Part shown: positions 43,473 through 53,078 of the stretch, piece after piece | Position numbering within the stretch: the stretch's first letter is position 1 | How the letters are laid out: each line of letters opens with the position of its first letter | NCBI RefSeq assembly: GCF_900109265.1 | Contig: NZ_FNZM01000022.1 | Span: 62,001-126,000, forward strand | Reading direction: 5' to 3' | Length of the DNA: 64,000 nt | Source of the DNA: Paraburkholderia tropica | Lineage (GTDB): Bacteria; Pseudomonadota; Gammaproteobacteria; Burkholderiales; Burkholderiaceae | Notes under the pieces: model-generated | Seen by the model: the letters and a program-made list of their open reading frames with translations, nothing else | Database searches by the model: none | Told to the model about the DNA's origin: nothing | Translations under genes and position numbers: made by a program

Positions 43473-43825
43473 GATCGTTTGCCAGATGAACTTCGAAAGG
43501 AGTAGCGGCCTCGCACGGCGGCGAAACCTCGCGATGAATCGAGCGTACGGTGTGTCGATTCATGGCAAACGAGTGTATCGATCATATTCGCGTGAGGCTT
43601 GTCCGGCACATTGCGCGTGGTTGTCTGTGACGCGCATTTCGCGGTGTTCGGTTTGCATCGTTATAGCGCAACGCGGGCTGAAATTTATGTCGGAATATGT
43701 CCGCGTTCGCGCCACTGAAAAGATCGGGTTGTAAAAGAGGCTTGCGGAATAAACACCCCGCATGGGCTGTTTTGTTCGTGCCACTTAAATTCAAAATCAC
43801 GACCAAATTCACGGTCTTCGACGTC
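43473..43825. other. 353-bp divergent gap between aldehyde dehydrogenase and universal stress protein
   Basis: No gene is seen. The segment is distinctly AT-richer, especially from about 43640 to 43815, and should carry the promoters of both flanking genes. No clear operator symmetry was found by eye. Confidence 0.4.
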
Positions 43826-44275
43826 ATGTCTCCCTTTGCGAAATTGCTGCTCGTGTACGACGGCAGCGCCGAAGCCCAGGCCGCGCTCGAACGCTGCGCG
43901 CAACTCTCGCTCGCGTTATCGGCGCAGGTGGATGTCATGTCCGTCGTCGATGCCGAAAGCGCCAATGCGCATTGCGCTGGCCTGCTGAGCGACCTCGCGT
44001 TTCATCGTCTGGAGGAACTCGCGCGCAGCACGCTCGATCATGCGGTGCGCCAGTTGACCGGCGATGGCATTGTCGCGAGCGGCTATGTGAGCTTCGGTCG
44101 CTTGAACGATGTCGTCTTGCGCCATACGCAGGCGTTCAATCCCGATCTCGTCGTGGTTGGGCATCGTGCGCAGGCGCGCCGTTCGCGCTGGTGGGGGTCA
44201 CGTAGCGCGCATCACGAACTCACCGAGCGTTTGGGCGGCACGACAATCGTGACCGTGACGCTGCCCGGCACCTGA
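43826..44275 (+). CDS. Universal stress protein (UspA family)
   Basis: The 149-residue single Usp domain starts at ATG 43826 with the typical FAKLLLVYDGSAEAQAALERC. The C-terminal ATP-binding loop region (LVVVGHRAQARRSRWWGSRS) keeps the GH start but has a divergent, Arg/Trp-rich loop instead of the strict GxxG-9x-GS pattern, so ATP binding is uncertain. Usp proteins modulate survival under stress. It is transcribed alone. An in-frame extension upstream reads AT-rich promoter DNA and is rejected. Confidence 0.85.
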   Translation: MSPFAKLLLVYDGSAEAQAALERCAQLSLALSAQVDVMSVVDAESANAHCAGLLSDLAFHRLEELARSTLDHAVRQLTGDGIVASGYVSFGRLNDVVLRHTQAFNPDLVVVGHRAQARRSRWWGSRSAHHELTERLGGTTIVTVTLPGT

Positions 44276-44311
44276 AGCGCATCATGCGCATCACACGCGT
44301 GAATTGACCCG

Positions 44312-45364
44312 TCAAGGCGCGTTTAGCGGCAACGTCAGGCGCGCTTCCAGCCCGCCCGTGCAGCGATTCTCCAGATGTAGTTCGCCACGCATCGCGTGCG
44401 TCAGACGTCGCGCGATGGCGAGTCCCAATCCCGAACCCGGCGTCGCCGCCGCCGTGCCGGGCGCGCGATACCACGGCAGAAACACCGCTTCGAGTTGCGC
44501 GGGCACGATGCCCGGACCCGTATCGAGCACCGCAATCACGAGCCGCCGCGTTTCCACACGCACGCTCAGGCACACGTCGTCGCCATAACGCAGTGCATTG
44601 TCGATCAGGTTCACGAGCACGCGGCGCAACGCGTGAGGGCAGGTAACGAGAGGGCGGCCCACCCGACCGTCGAGCGTGACGATGCGGCCTGCGTCGCGAT
44701 AGTCGGCGATCAGCAGGTCGAGCAGGCTATCCGCATCGACGGAACGCATCGGCTCATCGGCGCTGCACTGCATGCGCGCGCACGACAAACTGCCTTCAAC
44801 CAGCTCCGCCATTTCGGCGAGATCGCGTTGCAGCGCGTCACGCGTCGCGTCGTCGTCGAGCAGTTCGCAACGCATGCCCATGCGCGTGAGCGGCGTGCGC
44901 AGATCGTGCGCGTAAGCGGCCAGCACATGCAGCAATTCAGCCTGGCGACCCGCGCGTTGACGCGCGCAACGATTGGCGGCACGCGCGAGCCGTGCCATCG
45001 GCGCGGGGCCGGATTCGGGTAAGGCGAGGCCCACGCCTTCGCCCGCTTCGGCTTCGGCTTCGAATGCCTGAGCATGGCGACGTAGTTGCGCGCGCAACGC
45101 GCCATACTGGAACGTGATGAAAGCGAGCGCCGCAAGCGCGGGCAGCACCAGCGGCGCGACGAAACGATAGGGCTCATGCGCGACGGACGACGGCGTGGCG
45201 TACATCGCAAAGGCGGCGTAACCGCACGCCGCCGCCAGTAGTGCCGCCAACAACGCCGAAAGCACGCGCGGCATCATTCCGGCGGATCCGGCGACCGGGC
45301 GACGCGGCGCAGACTCGCACGCACGCGCGGGCGTATCGCACGAAGCTGCCGGATACGCTCGCAT
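44312..45364 (-). CDS. Membrane sensor histidine kinase
   Basis: The 350-residue kinase has two hydrophobic segments (about 30-55 and 70-92) with only a short loop between them, so it has little periplasmic sensor. The dimerisation domain carries the His in AAYAHDLRTPLTRMG (about 151). The ATPase domain has N box VLVNLIDNALRYG, G1 VLDTGPGI and G2 GSGLGLAIARR. The start ATG 45364 follows GGGAGAA. The group resembles EnvZ-type kinases, whose partners are OmpR-type regulators; two such genes lie at 48151 and 50164. The FixJ-type gene upstream is another possible partner. Confidence 0.88.
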   Translation of the reverse strand: MRAYPAASCDTPARACESAPRRPVAGSAGMMPRVLSALLAALLAAACGYAAFAMYATPSSVAHEPYRFVAPLVLPALAALAFITFQYGALRAQLRRHAQAFEAEAEAGEGVGLALPESGPAPMARLARAANRCARQRAGRQAELLHVLAAYAHDLRTPLTRMGMRCELLDDDATRDALQRDLAEMAELVEGSLSCARMQCSADEPMRSVDADSLLDLLIADYRDAGRIVTLDGRVGRPLVTCPHALRRVLVNLIDNALRYGDDVCLSVRVETRRLVIAVLDTGPGIVPAQLEAVFLPWYRAPGTAAATPGSGLGLAIARRLTHAMRGELHLENRCTGGLEARLTLPLNAP

Positions 45365-45545
45365 AGTCGTTCTCCCGTCGTTGTTCTGAACCGTGCGCCG
45401 CAAAGGCACGCGGACGTTAACTAACGCGCGGGCAACGAGGCATTCGCGCGGCAGCGTCAGAATACGGGACGCCGTGCCGCGCCGCCATCATCTGATGGTA
45501 TAGATATCGCGCAGCAGGCCTGCACGACCGTGTAGTCGCGCGAAC

Positions 45546-46205
45546 TCAGGCACGCAGATGCGCAATGCCAAGGGCTTCCATCTTTCGCATCAACTCCGCC
45601 ACGGAACGAGCGTTCACTTTTTTCATGGCCTGGCCGCGATGAATCTTCGCGGTGATTTCGGCAATGCCCATATTCGCGGCGATCTGCTTGTTCATGAGGC
45701 CGGCCGCAACATGCTGGAGCACTTCGCGCTCGCGCGGCGTGAGCGAGTCCCAGCCCGCGCGCAACGTGTGCAGCGCGCGATCGGCTGCGAGGCGGTTGGC
45801 GTCTTTCTCGAGCGCCGCGAGCACGGCGTCGATGATGTCCTGATCGCGAAACGGCTTCGCAAGAAAGTCCACCGCGCCCGCCTTCATCGCTTTCACCGAC
45901 ATGGCGATGTCGCCGTAGCCGGTCATGAAGATGATCGGCAGATGCGCGCGCCCGCCTTCGCTCAGCTCGGCCTGAAACGCGAGACCGCTGCGGCCTTGCA
46001 GACGCACGTCGAGCAGCAGGCACGACGGCGTGGCAGGTCGCGGCGCGGCGAGAAAGGCCTCGGTGGAATCGAACGCCCGCACCGCCAGCCCGGCGGAGCG
46101 CAACAGCCCGGTCAACGCGCGGCGAAACAACGCGTCGTCGTCGACGATATAGACGATAGTGCCGTCTGGGTCCGTCGAGAGCGGTGCGGGCGTGGAGTTG
46201 GACAT
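45546..46205 (-). CDS. FixJ-type response regulator 3
   Basis: The 219-residue protein has a receiver with Asp66 in LLLDVRL and Lys in FLAKPF, and a LuxR-type output at about 150-215 (LTPREREVLQHVAAGLMN). It is clearly paralogous to the two FixJ-type regulators at 34406 and 35260; the segment RSVAELMRKMEALGI parallels RSVADLVRKMEVI-like ends there. ATG 46205 begins the natural N-terminus; an upstream extension is rejected. It lies 181 bp upstream of the histidine kinase on the same strand. It may serve that kinase or receive phosphate from the giant kinases. Confidence 0.9.
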   Translation of the reverse strand: MSNSTPAPLSTDPDGTIVYIVDDDALFRRALTGLLRSAGLAVRAFDSTEAFLAAPRPATPSCLLLDVRLQGRSGLAFQAELSEGGRAHLPIIFMTGYGDIAMSVKAMKAGAVDFLAKPFRDQDIIDAVLAALEKDANRLAADRALHTLRAGWDSLTPREREVLQHVAAGLMNKQIAANMGIAEITAKIHRGQAMKKVNARSVAELMRKMEALGIAHLRA

Positions 46206-46463
46206 CGTGGGCAAATGGGCCGCTGGCGAGAAAAGCGCATCGATTGTTATGAAGGGCGAATAACCGATGGTAACAAAAGCCCTCTCGCCGGTCCACGCAA
46301 TCACCCGCCAATAACCGCCATTCGATGCCTATGGCAGCGATTGATTGCCACTCACCGGATCATTTGCTGCCTCCATTCCCGCGCCAATTCGGCGGCCATT
46401 CGCGATCATTAGGTACTTCATTCAACGACCGCATTGCCTTTTCTCTGCATTTTAGTCCAGCGA

Positions 46464-47744
46464 TCACGCCAGCTTGCGCATGGGCCGAAAGCCGGCGCGC
46501 ACTTCCTGTGCGAACAGCAGCGGCTCCTCCCACGCGGCGAAATGGCCGCCCTTCTCCACCGTGTTGAAGTAGACGAGGTTGTGATAGGCGCGCTCGGCCC
46601 AACTGCGCGGCGCCTGATAAATCTCGCCGGGGAATACCGTAATTGCCGTGGGCAAGCCGATATCGACCGCGTTGAAATTGTTGGAATGATCTTCCCAATA
46701 GATTTGCGCCGACGACGTCGCGCTATTGGTCAGCCAGTAGAGCGAGATATCGTCGAGTATTTCATCGCGCGTCAGCGAATGCTCGGGAATGCCGCCGCTA
46801 TAGGTCCATTGCGAAATCTTGTCGTACATCCACGCCGCCTGTCCCACCGGCGAATCGGCGAGCGCATAGCCCACGGTTTGCGGACGTGTCACCATCATGG
46901 CGGAATAGCCGCAATTGTCGCGATAGAACACGCTCAGCTTCTCGTATGCGCGCTTTTCGTCCGCCGAAAGTCCGGCAGGCGCGGGATCGTCCAGCGCGAG
47001 ATGCCGCGCGATATCGGGCGGCACTGTGGCCGGCATGTTCACGTGTATGCCGATCAAGCCCTTCACGTGCTGCATCGCCATGCGTTGCGAGATCACCGAG
47101 CCGCAGTCGCCGCCCTGCGAAACGAAGCGCTCGTAACCGAGCCGCGCCATCAACACGCCCCACGCGCGCGCGATATGGTCCGAGCCCCAGCCCGGCTGCG
47201 CAGGTTTGCCCGAAAAGCCAAAGCCTGGCAGCGAGGGCACTACGACGTGGAACGCGTCGTCGGCACTCGCGCCATAAGCGGTCGGATCGGTCAGCGGTCC
47301 AATTGCCTTGATCAATTCGAAAATCGAGCCGGGCCAGCCGTGCGTCATGATCAGCGGCAGCGCATTGGCATGGCGCGAGCGGACGTGAATGAACTGAATA
47401 TCGAGCCCGTCGATTTCCGTGATGAACATCGGAAAAGCATTGAGCTTCGCTTCGCCTTTACGCCAGTCGTAACCCGTTCCCCAGTATTGAACCAGTTGCT
47501 GCATGCGCGCGAGTTTCACACCCTGCGATTCGTCGGCGACGGTTTCTTTTCCCGGCCAGCGGGTATTCGCCAGGCGGCGGCGCAGATCGTCGAGTGCGGA
47601 GTCGGGAATATTCGCCTTGAACGGACGGATATCGGGCGTGGCGGCACTGGCGTAAATCGCTTCAGGAAACAGCGAGAGCACACCGGCCGCCGCAGTGGCG
47701 GTCAGCAGACTGCGCCGCATCGGGGAAAATTCATTCGAAGGCAT
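46464..47744 (-). CDS. Exported epoxide hydrolase (alpha/beta hydrolase, EHN domain)
   Basis: The 426-residue protein has an N-terminal twin-arginine-type signal (MRRSLLTATAAAG) ending near residue 35. The epoxide hydrolase N-terminal domain follows (about 38-145). The alpha/beta hydrolase core has the oxyanion motif HGWPGS (about 133), nucleophilic Asp in GGDCGS (about 212) and catalytic His in KGGHFAAWE (about 395). It adds water to epoxides to give diols and is exported folded. The family resembles juvenile-hormone/limonene-type hydrolases, mostly of unknown substrate. It is monocistronic, and the palindromic site lies 237 bp upstream. Confidence 0.88.
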   Translation of the reverse strand: MPSNEFSPMRRSLLTATAAAGVLSLFPEAIYASAATPDIRPFKANIPDSALDDLRRRLANTRWPGKETVADESQGVKLARMQQLVQYWGTGYDWRKGEAKLNAFPMFITEIDGLDIQFIHVRSRHANALPLIMTHGWPGSIFELIKAIGPLTDPTAYGASADDAFHVVVPSLPGFGFSGKPAQPGWGSDHIARAWGVLMARLGYERFVSQGGDCGSVISQRMAMQHVKGLIGIHVNMPATVPPDIARHLALDDPAPAGLSADEKRAYEKLSVFYRDNCGYSAMMVTRPQTVGYALADSPVGQAAWMYDKISQWTYSGGIPEHSLTRDEILDDISLYWLTNSATSSAQIYWEDHSNNFNAVDIGLPTAITVFPGEIYQAPRSWAERAYHNLVYFNTVEKGGHFAAWEEPLLFAQEVRAGFRPMRKLA

Positions 47745-48150
47745 GCTGGATCGTCCTGTTCATGAGAGAAGAGTCGATTCGGAAACGCGACCGCGCGACT
47801 GCTTTGACGCGCGGTCGATTCCGAAACGCCGGCCCTCATTAAAGTCAGCGCATGTATCCCGATTATGTCCGGTGTGTAGTTTTTTTATTTCCCCTGCCGC
47901 CTTCAAATATCACGTCATCGAATTATCAATTGACTGAAAATGCGTCTGAGCGGGATTTGAATACTGCACCCCCCACCCTTATACGGACGTATAGGGTCCC
48001 CTATCCTTTTTCGTCTATAGACTCAATCCAGATCCGGATGGAATACACAGCGCGCAGCGGCTAATCTGTTTGAATCGGAGTCAGGCGGCTACGCGCACGA
48101 AAGCGCGGCCGGCGCTCCACGCAAACCGGACGCGGCGCACCGCGTCGCTT
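47745..48150. other. 406-bp divergent control region
   Basis: No gene is present. It is AT-richer than its surroundings and holds the palindrome at 47981-47992. This is followed by AGGGTCCCCT, itself a short palindrome, and a TATAGA box about 18 bases after TAGGGT, giving a plausible rightward promoter for the OmpR-type gene. Confidence 0.5.
47981..47992 (+). promoter_or_regulatory. Palindromic site ATACGGACGTAT (copy 2)
   Basis: This is an exact copy of the 12-mer at 36857, here on the plus strand, overlapped by TAGGGT. It lies 159 bp before the OmpR-type start and 237 bp before the epoxide hydrolase start. It probably binds the same regulator as copy 1. Confidence 0.55.
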
Positions 48151-48975
48151 ATGACCATCATGGACAAAATCGACCATGTGCTGATCGTCGACGACGACCG
48201 CGACCTGCGCGAACTGGTCGGCAACTATCTTGAGAAAAACGGCATGCGGACCACGCGCGCCGCCAACGGGCGCGAGATGCACGATGCGCTCGAACGCAGC
48301 CCGCCGGACCTGATCCTGCTCGACCTCATCCTGCCCGGCGAAGACGGACTCACGCTTTATCGCGCGCTGCGCGAGAGCCGCCATCGTCTCATGCCGGTGC
48401 TGATGGTCACCGCTCGCAACGATGTGATGGACCGCATCGTCGGCCTCGAAATGGGCGCCGACGACTATCTGACCAAGCCCTTCCCGCCGCGTGAACTGCT
48501 CGCGCGCATCCGCGCCGTGCTGCGGCGCACGCGGATGCTGCCGCCCGATCTGCATGCCGAAGAAGGCCCCGCTACACTCGGCTTCGGCAACTGGCGACTC
48601 GACACCACCGCGCGCCGTCTGCTCGATCCGCACGACACGCCGGTCGCGCTCAGCGGCGCAGAATATCGTCTGCTGCGCGTGTTTCTCGATCATCCGCAGC
48701 GCGTACTCACGCGCGACCAGTTGCTCAATCTCACGCAGCGGCGCAGCGCCGATCCGTTCGACCGCTCGATTGATCTGCTCGTGAGCCGATTGCGGCAGCG
48801 CCTCAACGACACGGCGCGCATGGCCCGCTACATCAAGACGCTGCGCAACGAAGGCTACGTGTTTTCGGCGGCCGTCACCACGCTCGACGAGCACCGCATC
48901 GCCGAACGCGACGACATGCGCCGCACGACCGCGCCACTCTCGCGTGCTCGTTGCCTGCAACCGAGCGCCGCGTGA
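48151..48975 (+). CDS. OmpR-type response regulator A
   Basis: The 274-residue protein has a receiver with Asp58 in LLDLILPGEDG and Lys in YLTKPF. A winged-helix output follows at about 150-245 (LSGAEYRLLRVFLDHPQRVL, YIKTLRNEGYVFS), then a tail of about 25 residues. ATG 48160 is an alternative start. No kinase gene is adjacent. The kinase at 44312 is the nearest membrane kinase that could serve it. It is closely related to the OmpR-type regulator at 50164, so one may be a duplicate of the other. Confidence 0.9.
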   Translation: MTIMDKIDHVLIVDDDRDLRELVGNYLEKNGMRTTRAANGREMHDALERSPPDLILLDLILPGEDGLTLYRALRESRHRLMPVLMVTARNDVMDRIVGLEMGADDYLTKPFPPRELLARIRAVLRRTRMLPPDLHAEEGPATLGFGNWRLDTTARRLLDPHDTPVALSGAEYRLLRVFLDHPQRVLTRDQLLNLTQRRSADPFDRSIDLLVSRLRQRLNDTARMARYIKTLRNEGYVFSAAVTTLDEHRIAERDDMRRTTAPLSRARCLQPSAA

Positions 48976-49176
48976 CGGCGTCGCGGGTTGGGATCGAGTG
49001 ACGCGCATTTGTAGCCCACTGTATCGGCGGCCCGCTTCGCAACACGCGCTTACATTTCCACGCATCGGCGGAAACAACCGGGATACGTAGCGGCGTTCCA
49101 ATAGCGTCACGCCCTCATTCAAGGAACGCACGATGACAACACCACGCAAACCACGCCATACAAGGAGCGCGCGAGC

Positions 49177-50145
49177 ATGAAACAGATCGTCATGGAAGGC
49201 CCGGGCGGCATCGACAAGCTGCGCCTCGTCGATGCGAGCGAGCCCGTCGCGGGTCCGGGCGAAGCGCTCGTCGAAGTCGATGCTGCGGGCGTCAACTTCA
49301 TGGATATCGGCGTGCGTCGCGGTGGTTTCTGGGAGTCGATGCCGGATCCGAAGCCGCTGGGCGTCGAAGGCGCGGGCCGCGTGCTCGCCGTGGGCGAAAA
49401 CGTCACGGATGTGCGCCCCGGTCAGCGCGTCGCGTGGGTCTATGCGCCGGGCAGCTACGCGCAGCGCGTCGTCATTCCGTCCGCCGCGCTCGTGCCGGTG
49501 CCCGACGAAATCGACCATCGCACCGCCGCCGCACTGATGATGCAGGGCCTCACGGCCAGCCACTTCGCGACCGACTTTTATCCGGTGCAGCGCGGCGATA
49601 TCGCGCTCGTGCATGCGGCCGCCGGCGGCCTGGGCCTGTTGCTCACGCAGATCATCAAGTTGCGCGGCGGCACGGTGATCGGCCGCGTGTCGAGCGCGGT
49701 GAAAGCGGAGATCGCACGCGAAGCGGGCGCGGACCACGTCATCGTCGACGCGGACGGCGCCTTCGCCGAAGAAACCGTGCGGCTCTCGGGCGGCGAAGGC
49801 GTACACGTGGTCTACGACGGCTCCGGTCCCACGACCTTTCACGCGTCGATGGCCTCGCTGCGCCGCAGCGGCACGTTCTGCTGGTACGGCCCGGTGCTCG
49901 GCGACGCGGGACCGCTGCACATCATGAGCCTGCCGCGCAGCATCAAGATCGGTTACGCGGTGTTTGCCGATCACATCGCCACGCCCGCCTTGTTGCGGGC
50001 GCGCGCGAAGCAGTTGTTCGACTGGATCGTCGCCGGGGCAATCGACGTGCGTATCGGCGGGGTGTATCCGCTCGAACAGGCGGCGCAGGCGCATGACGAC
50101 ATGGAAAGCCGTCGATCGACCGGCAAGCTGCTGCTGATTCCGTGA
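49177..50145 (+). CDS. NADPH:quinone oxidoreductase (zeta-crystallin-like)
   Basis: The 322-residue zinc-free medium-chain dehydrogenase starts at ATG 49177 behind AAGGAG. It has the quinone-reductase segment EVDAAGVNFMDIGVRRG near residue 35 and the NADPH-binding loop HAAAGGLGLLLTQI (about 146-160). The catalytic-zinc cysteine and histidine of alcohol dehydrogenases are missing. It reduces quinones or other reactive carbonyl compounds in the cytoplasm. It is tail to tail with the second OmpR-type gene (18 bp). A detoxifying role is likely; the true substrate is unknown. Confidence 0.88.
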   Translation: MKQIVMEGPGGIDKLRLVDASEPVAGPGEALVEVDAAGVNFMDIGVRRGGFWESMPDPKPLGVEGAGRVLAVGENVTDVRPGQRVAWVYAPGSYAQRVVIPSAALVPVPDEIDHRTAAALMMQGLTASHFATDFYPVQRGDIALVHAAAGGLGLLLTQIIKLRGGTVIGRVSSAVKAEIAREAGADHVIVDADGAFAEETVRLSGGEGVHVVYDGSGPTTFHASMASLRRSGTFCWYGPVLGDAGPLHIMSLPRSIKIGYAVFADHIATPALLRARAKQLFDWIVAGAIDVRIGGVYPLEQAAQAHDDMESRRSTGKLLLIP

Positions 50146-50163
50146 TGCGCCCGATGTGGGATC

Positions 50164-50946
50164 TCAGGCCGCCGCGCAACACGCCGATGCGCACGGGCCG
50201 GTGGCTTCGACAACCGTCGCCGAGAACAGATAGCCCTCGTTGCGTATCGTCTTGATGTAGCGGCCTTGCCGCACGCCGTCGCGCAAGCGCTGACGCACGC
50301 GGCTCACGAGCAGGTCGATCGAACGGTCGAGCAGATCGGCTTCGCGGCCTTGTGTGAGGTCGAGAAGTTGATCGCGCGTGAGCACGCGATTCGGATAATC
50401 GAGCAGCACGCGCAGCAAACGATATTCAGCGCTGCTCAGCGCAACGGTTGCCCCGCTCTCGTCCACAAGATGACGCGCCAGCGTGTCGAGCCGCCATTCG
50501 CCAAAACGCAGCACGCTCGGCATGTGCGCGACGGCGAGTCCGGGCGGCGGCAGACGCGCGCGGCGCAGGATCGCACGAATGCGCATGAACAGTTCGCGAG
50601 TCGCAAGCGGCTTCGCGAGGTAATCGTCGGCGCCCATTTCAAGGCCGACAATGCGGTCCTCCACGCCGTGACGCGTGGATAGCAGCACGATCGGCAAAGC
50701 ATGAAAGCGGCGGTTAGCACGCAATTCGCCGCACAGCGCGAGGCCATCCGCGTCGGGAAGACGGGTGTCCAGCACGACGAGATCGGGCTCGGACTGGCTT
50801 AACCGTGCTCGTAGATCACGCGCTCGCGAAAGCTGCGAGACGCGCATGCCGCGGGCCTGCAAATACGTCGCGATACGCTCGCGTAGCGCCCCATCGTCGT
50901 CGACGATCAGGATGTGGCCTGGCGTTTGATGAGTATCTGAAAACAT
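50164..50946 (-). CDS. OmpR-type response regulator B
   Basis: The 260-residue paralogue of the regulator at 48151 has a receiver with Asp60 in VVLDTRLPDADG and Lys in YLAKPL. A winged helix follows at about 150-245 (LSSAEYRLLRVLLDYPNRVL, YIKTIRNEGYLFS). No kinase gene is adjacent. It is divergent from a LysR-type gene with a 169-bp gap. The two OmpR-type genes flank the quinone oxidoreductase gene, facing each other, which suggests inverted duplication. Confidence 0.9.
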   Translation of the reverse strand: MFSDTHQTPGHILIVDDDGALRERIATYLQARGMRVSQLSRARDLRARLSQSEPDLVVLDTRLPDADGLALCGELRANRRFHALPIVLLSTRHGVEDRIVGLEMGADDYLAKPLATRELFMRIRAILRRARLPPPGLAVAHMPSVLRFGEWRLDTLARHLVDESGATVALSSAEYRLLRVLLDYPNRVLTRDQLLDLTQGREADLLDRSIDLLVSRVRQRLRDGVRQGRYIKTIRNEGYLFSATVVEATGPCASACCAAA

Positions 50947-51115
50947 GACTTAGCGCTTCTTCGTTCCAACTCTTCAATTAGTTCGGATCGCTGATTAACT
51001 TCGTGGCGCATCCGGTTTAGCGATGGTGTCAGGAAGGCGCGATCTGGACAACAGCAATCGCGCCCCACCCCTGTTGCCTCACAAGCAACGCACGACATTC
51101 GATCCGGTGATCACC

Positions 51116-52033
51116 ATGCGTCAACTCAATCATCAACGCCTGCGCTACTTTCACGCGGTCCTCGACCACGGCTCGATTCGCGGCGCCGCCGACAACCTCA
51201 ATACGTCGCCCTCCGTCATCACGCGGCAAATCCGCATTCTGGAAGACGAACTGGGCGCGACGCTGTTCGACCGCTCCGCGAAAGGCGTGCGCCCAACCGA
51301 CGCCGCGGCGCATCTGCTCGATTTTGTGGAAAGCTGCCGCTCGCAGCAGGAAAAACTCGAAGCACAACTCAGCGCGCTGCGCGGTTTGCAACAGGGGCGT
51401 ATCCGGCTTGCCGTGAGCGAAGGTTTCGTCGATACGCTCACCGATGCCGTGCTCCGGCCGTTCTGCGCTCGCTATCCGTCGCTGACGATCGAGCTGAGCG
51501 TGCTGGGCCGCGACGGCGTGATCGAGGAGGTGGCGTCGAGCCGCGCTCATATCGGCCTCGCCTACAATCCGCCACCGCATCCGCTGATTCACAGCCTCGC
51601 GAGTTCGAATCAGCCAGTCGTGCTGTTATTGCGCAACGAACACCCGTTGGCGAAGGCGCACACGGTCGCGCATGTTCACGACCTGCGTGCGTATCCGCTC
51701 GCGCTGATGCCCGAATCGTTCGGTATCGGCCATGCGGTGAGAATGGTCGAGCTCGCGGAAGGCATCGAAATTCCCGCCGCGATAACGAGCAATTCCGTGG
51801 CGGCGCTCAAGCGTATGGTGACTGTCGAGAACTTCGTCACGCTGATTGGTGAATTCGCCGCGCAAGCCGAAGTCGCACGCGGCGAGATGACAACCGTGCC
51901 AATCGAGCACAGCATTTTTCAAAGTACGCGCGCGCGCTTGCTCGTGAAGTCGAATCGCGCACTCGCGCCCGGACCGGCGGCGCTGCTCGACTGGATTCGC
52001 GAGCGTTTACCGGTATTTGCACCCGTGCATTGA
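51116..52033 (+). CDS. LysR-family transcriptional regulator
   Basis: The 305-residue protein has the winged helix-turn-helix at residues 5-63 (GSIRGAADNLNTSPSVITRQ) and an effector-binding domain at about 93-300. The start ATG 51116 gives the standard N-terminus MRQLNHQRLRYFHAV. It precedes the PanE-like and P450 genes on the same strand with gaps of 88 and 63 bp, so it may regulate or be co-transcribed with them. The ligand is not known. Confidence 0.9.
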   Translation: MRQLNHQRLRYFHAVLDHGSIRGAADNLNTSPSVITRQIRILEDELGATLFDRSAKGVRPTDAAAHLLDFVESCRSQQEKLEAQLSALRGLQQGRIRLAVSEGFVDTLTDAVLRPFCARYPSLTIELSVLGRDGVIEEVASSRAHIGLAYNPPPHPLIHSLASSNQPVVLLLRNEHPLAKAHTVAHVHDLRAYPLALMPESFGIGHAVRMVELAEGIEIPAAITSNSVAALKRMVTVENFVTLIGEFAAQAEVARGEMTTVPIEHSIFQSTRARLLVKSNRALAPGPAALLDWIRERLPVFAPVH

Positions 52034-52121
52034 CGATGGCGGGAATAAAGCTGACGCGCCAGGTGTTATCGATGTCCAACGGGCCAGTGCATACGGCCAG
52101 CTTCGCTTCACGGAGGATAGT

Positions 52122-53015
52122 ATGCGGTTTGCGGTTCTGGGCGCCGGCGCGGTCGGCTGCTATTTTGGCGGCATGCTCGCGCGGCACGGTCATGAGGTGA
52201 TGTTGATCGGCCGATCGACGCATGTGGATGCGATTCGCGCGCGGGGATTACGCTTTCAGTCGCGAACGGTCGACCTGCGCCTGCCCGTGCAAGCCTCGAC
52301 CGCCATCGAGGCGGCAGCGTCTGCCGACGCCGTGTTTGTCTGCGTGAAATCGCCAGATACGCAGGGCGCAGCACGCGCGCTGCGACATTCACTGGCATCG
52401 CATGCCATGGTCGTGAGTCTGCAAAATGGCGTGGACAATGCCGCGATGCTGCGCGCCGAACTGACACAACCCGTGATCAGCGCCGCCGTGTACGTGGCAA
52501 GCGAAATGGCGGGGCCAGGCCATTTGCTGCATCACGGACGCGGCGACCTGGAGATCGAAGACACGCCTTCGAGCGAAGCGCTCGCGCGCACGCTGCTCGA
52601 CGCCGACATTCCCACGCGCATCGCCCGCGACGTGCGCGCCACGCTCTGGCAAAAACTCGTGCTCAATTGCGCATACAACGCGGTGTCGGCCATCGTTCAA
52701 TTGCCGCTCGACGCCATGCCGCAACGCGACGCCTTGCGCGAGACCATGCGCGACGTGGTGACCGAATGCCTCGCCGTTGCAGCCGCGGAAGGCGTCCACT
52801 TCGACGACACACCCGCGCAAATTGTCGAACGCATTGAAGCCGCCATTCCCGGCGGTCAATATTCGTCGACCGCACAAGACCTTGCACGCCGCAAGCCCAG
52901 CGAAATCGATTATCTCAACGGCGCGATCGTGCGCCGCGGATTGAATTCAGGTATCGCCACGCCTGCGAATCGCACGCTGCTTACGCTCGTCAAGATGCTC
53001 GAAGCGCGCGCGTGA
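52122..53015 (+). CDS. 2-dehydropantoate 2-reductase family protein (PanE-like, second copy)
   Basis: The 297-residue protein starts at ATG 52122 with a strong CGGAGG site. The Rossmann motif is GAGAVGCYFGG (7-17), with VKSPDTQGAARAL (about 75), the central LWQKLVLNCAYNAVSAI with conserved Lys and Asn, and KPSEIDYLNGAIV. It differs strongly from the copy at 20245. No pantothenate genes are nearby. It might be the true ketopantoate reductase or a ketoacid reductase linked to the P450 gene that follows 63 bp later. Confidence 0.85.
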   Translation: MRFAVLGAGAVGCYFGGMLARHGHEVMLIGRSTHVDAIRARGLRFQSRTVDLRLPVQASTAIEAAASADAVFVCVKSPDTQGAARALRHSLASHAMVVSLQNGVDNAAMLRAELTQPVISAAVYVASEMAGPGHLLHHGRGDLEIEDTPSSEALARTLLDADIPTRIARDVRATLWQKLVLNCAYNAVSAIVQLPLDAMPQRDALRETMRDVVTECLAVAAAEGVHFDDTPAQIVERIEAAIPGGQYSSTAQDLARRKPSEIDYLNGAIVRRGLNSGIATPANRTLLTLVKMLEARA

Positions 53016-53078
53016 ACGTTCGCTTCACAACGCGCCCTTCGCTACACTACGATCCGCCCACATTCATCGCCCAAACTC

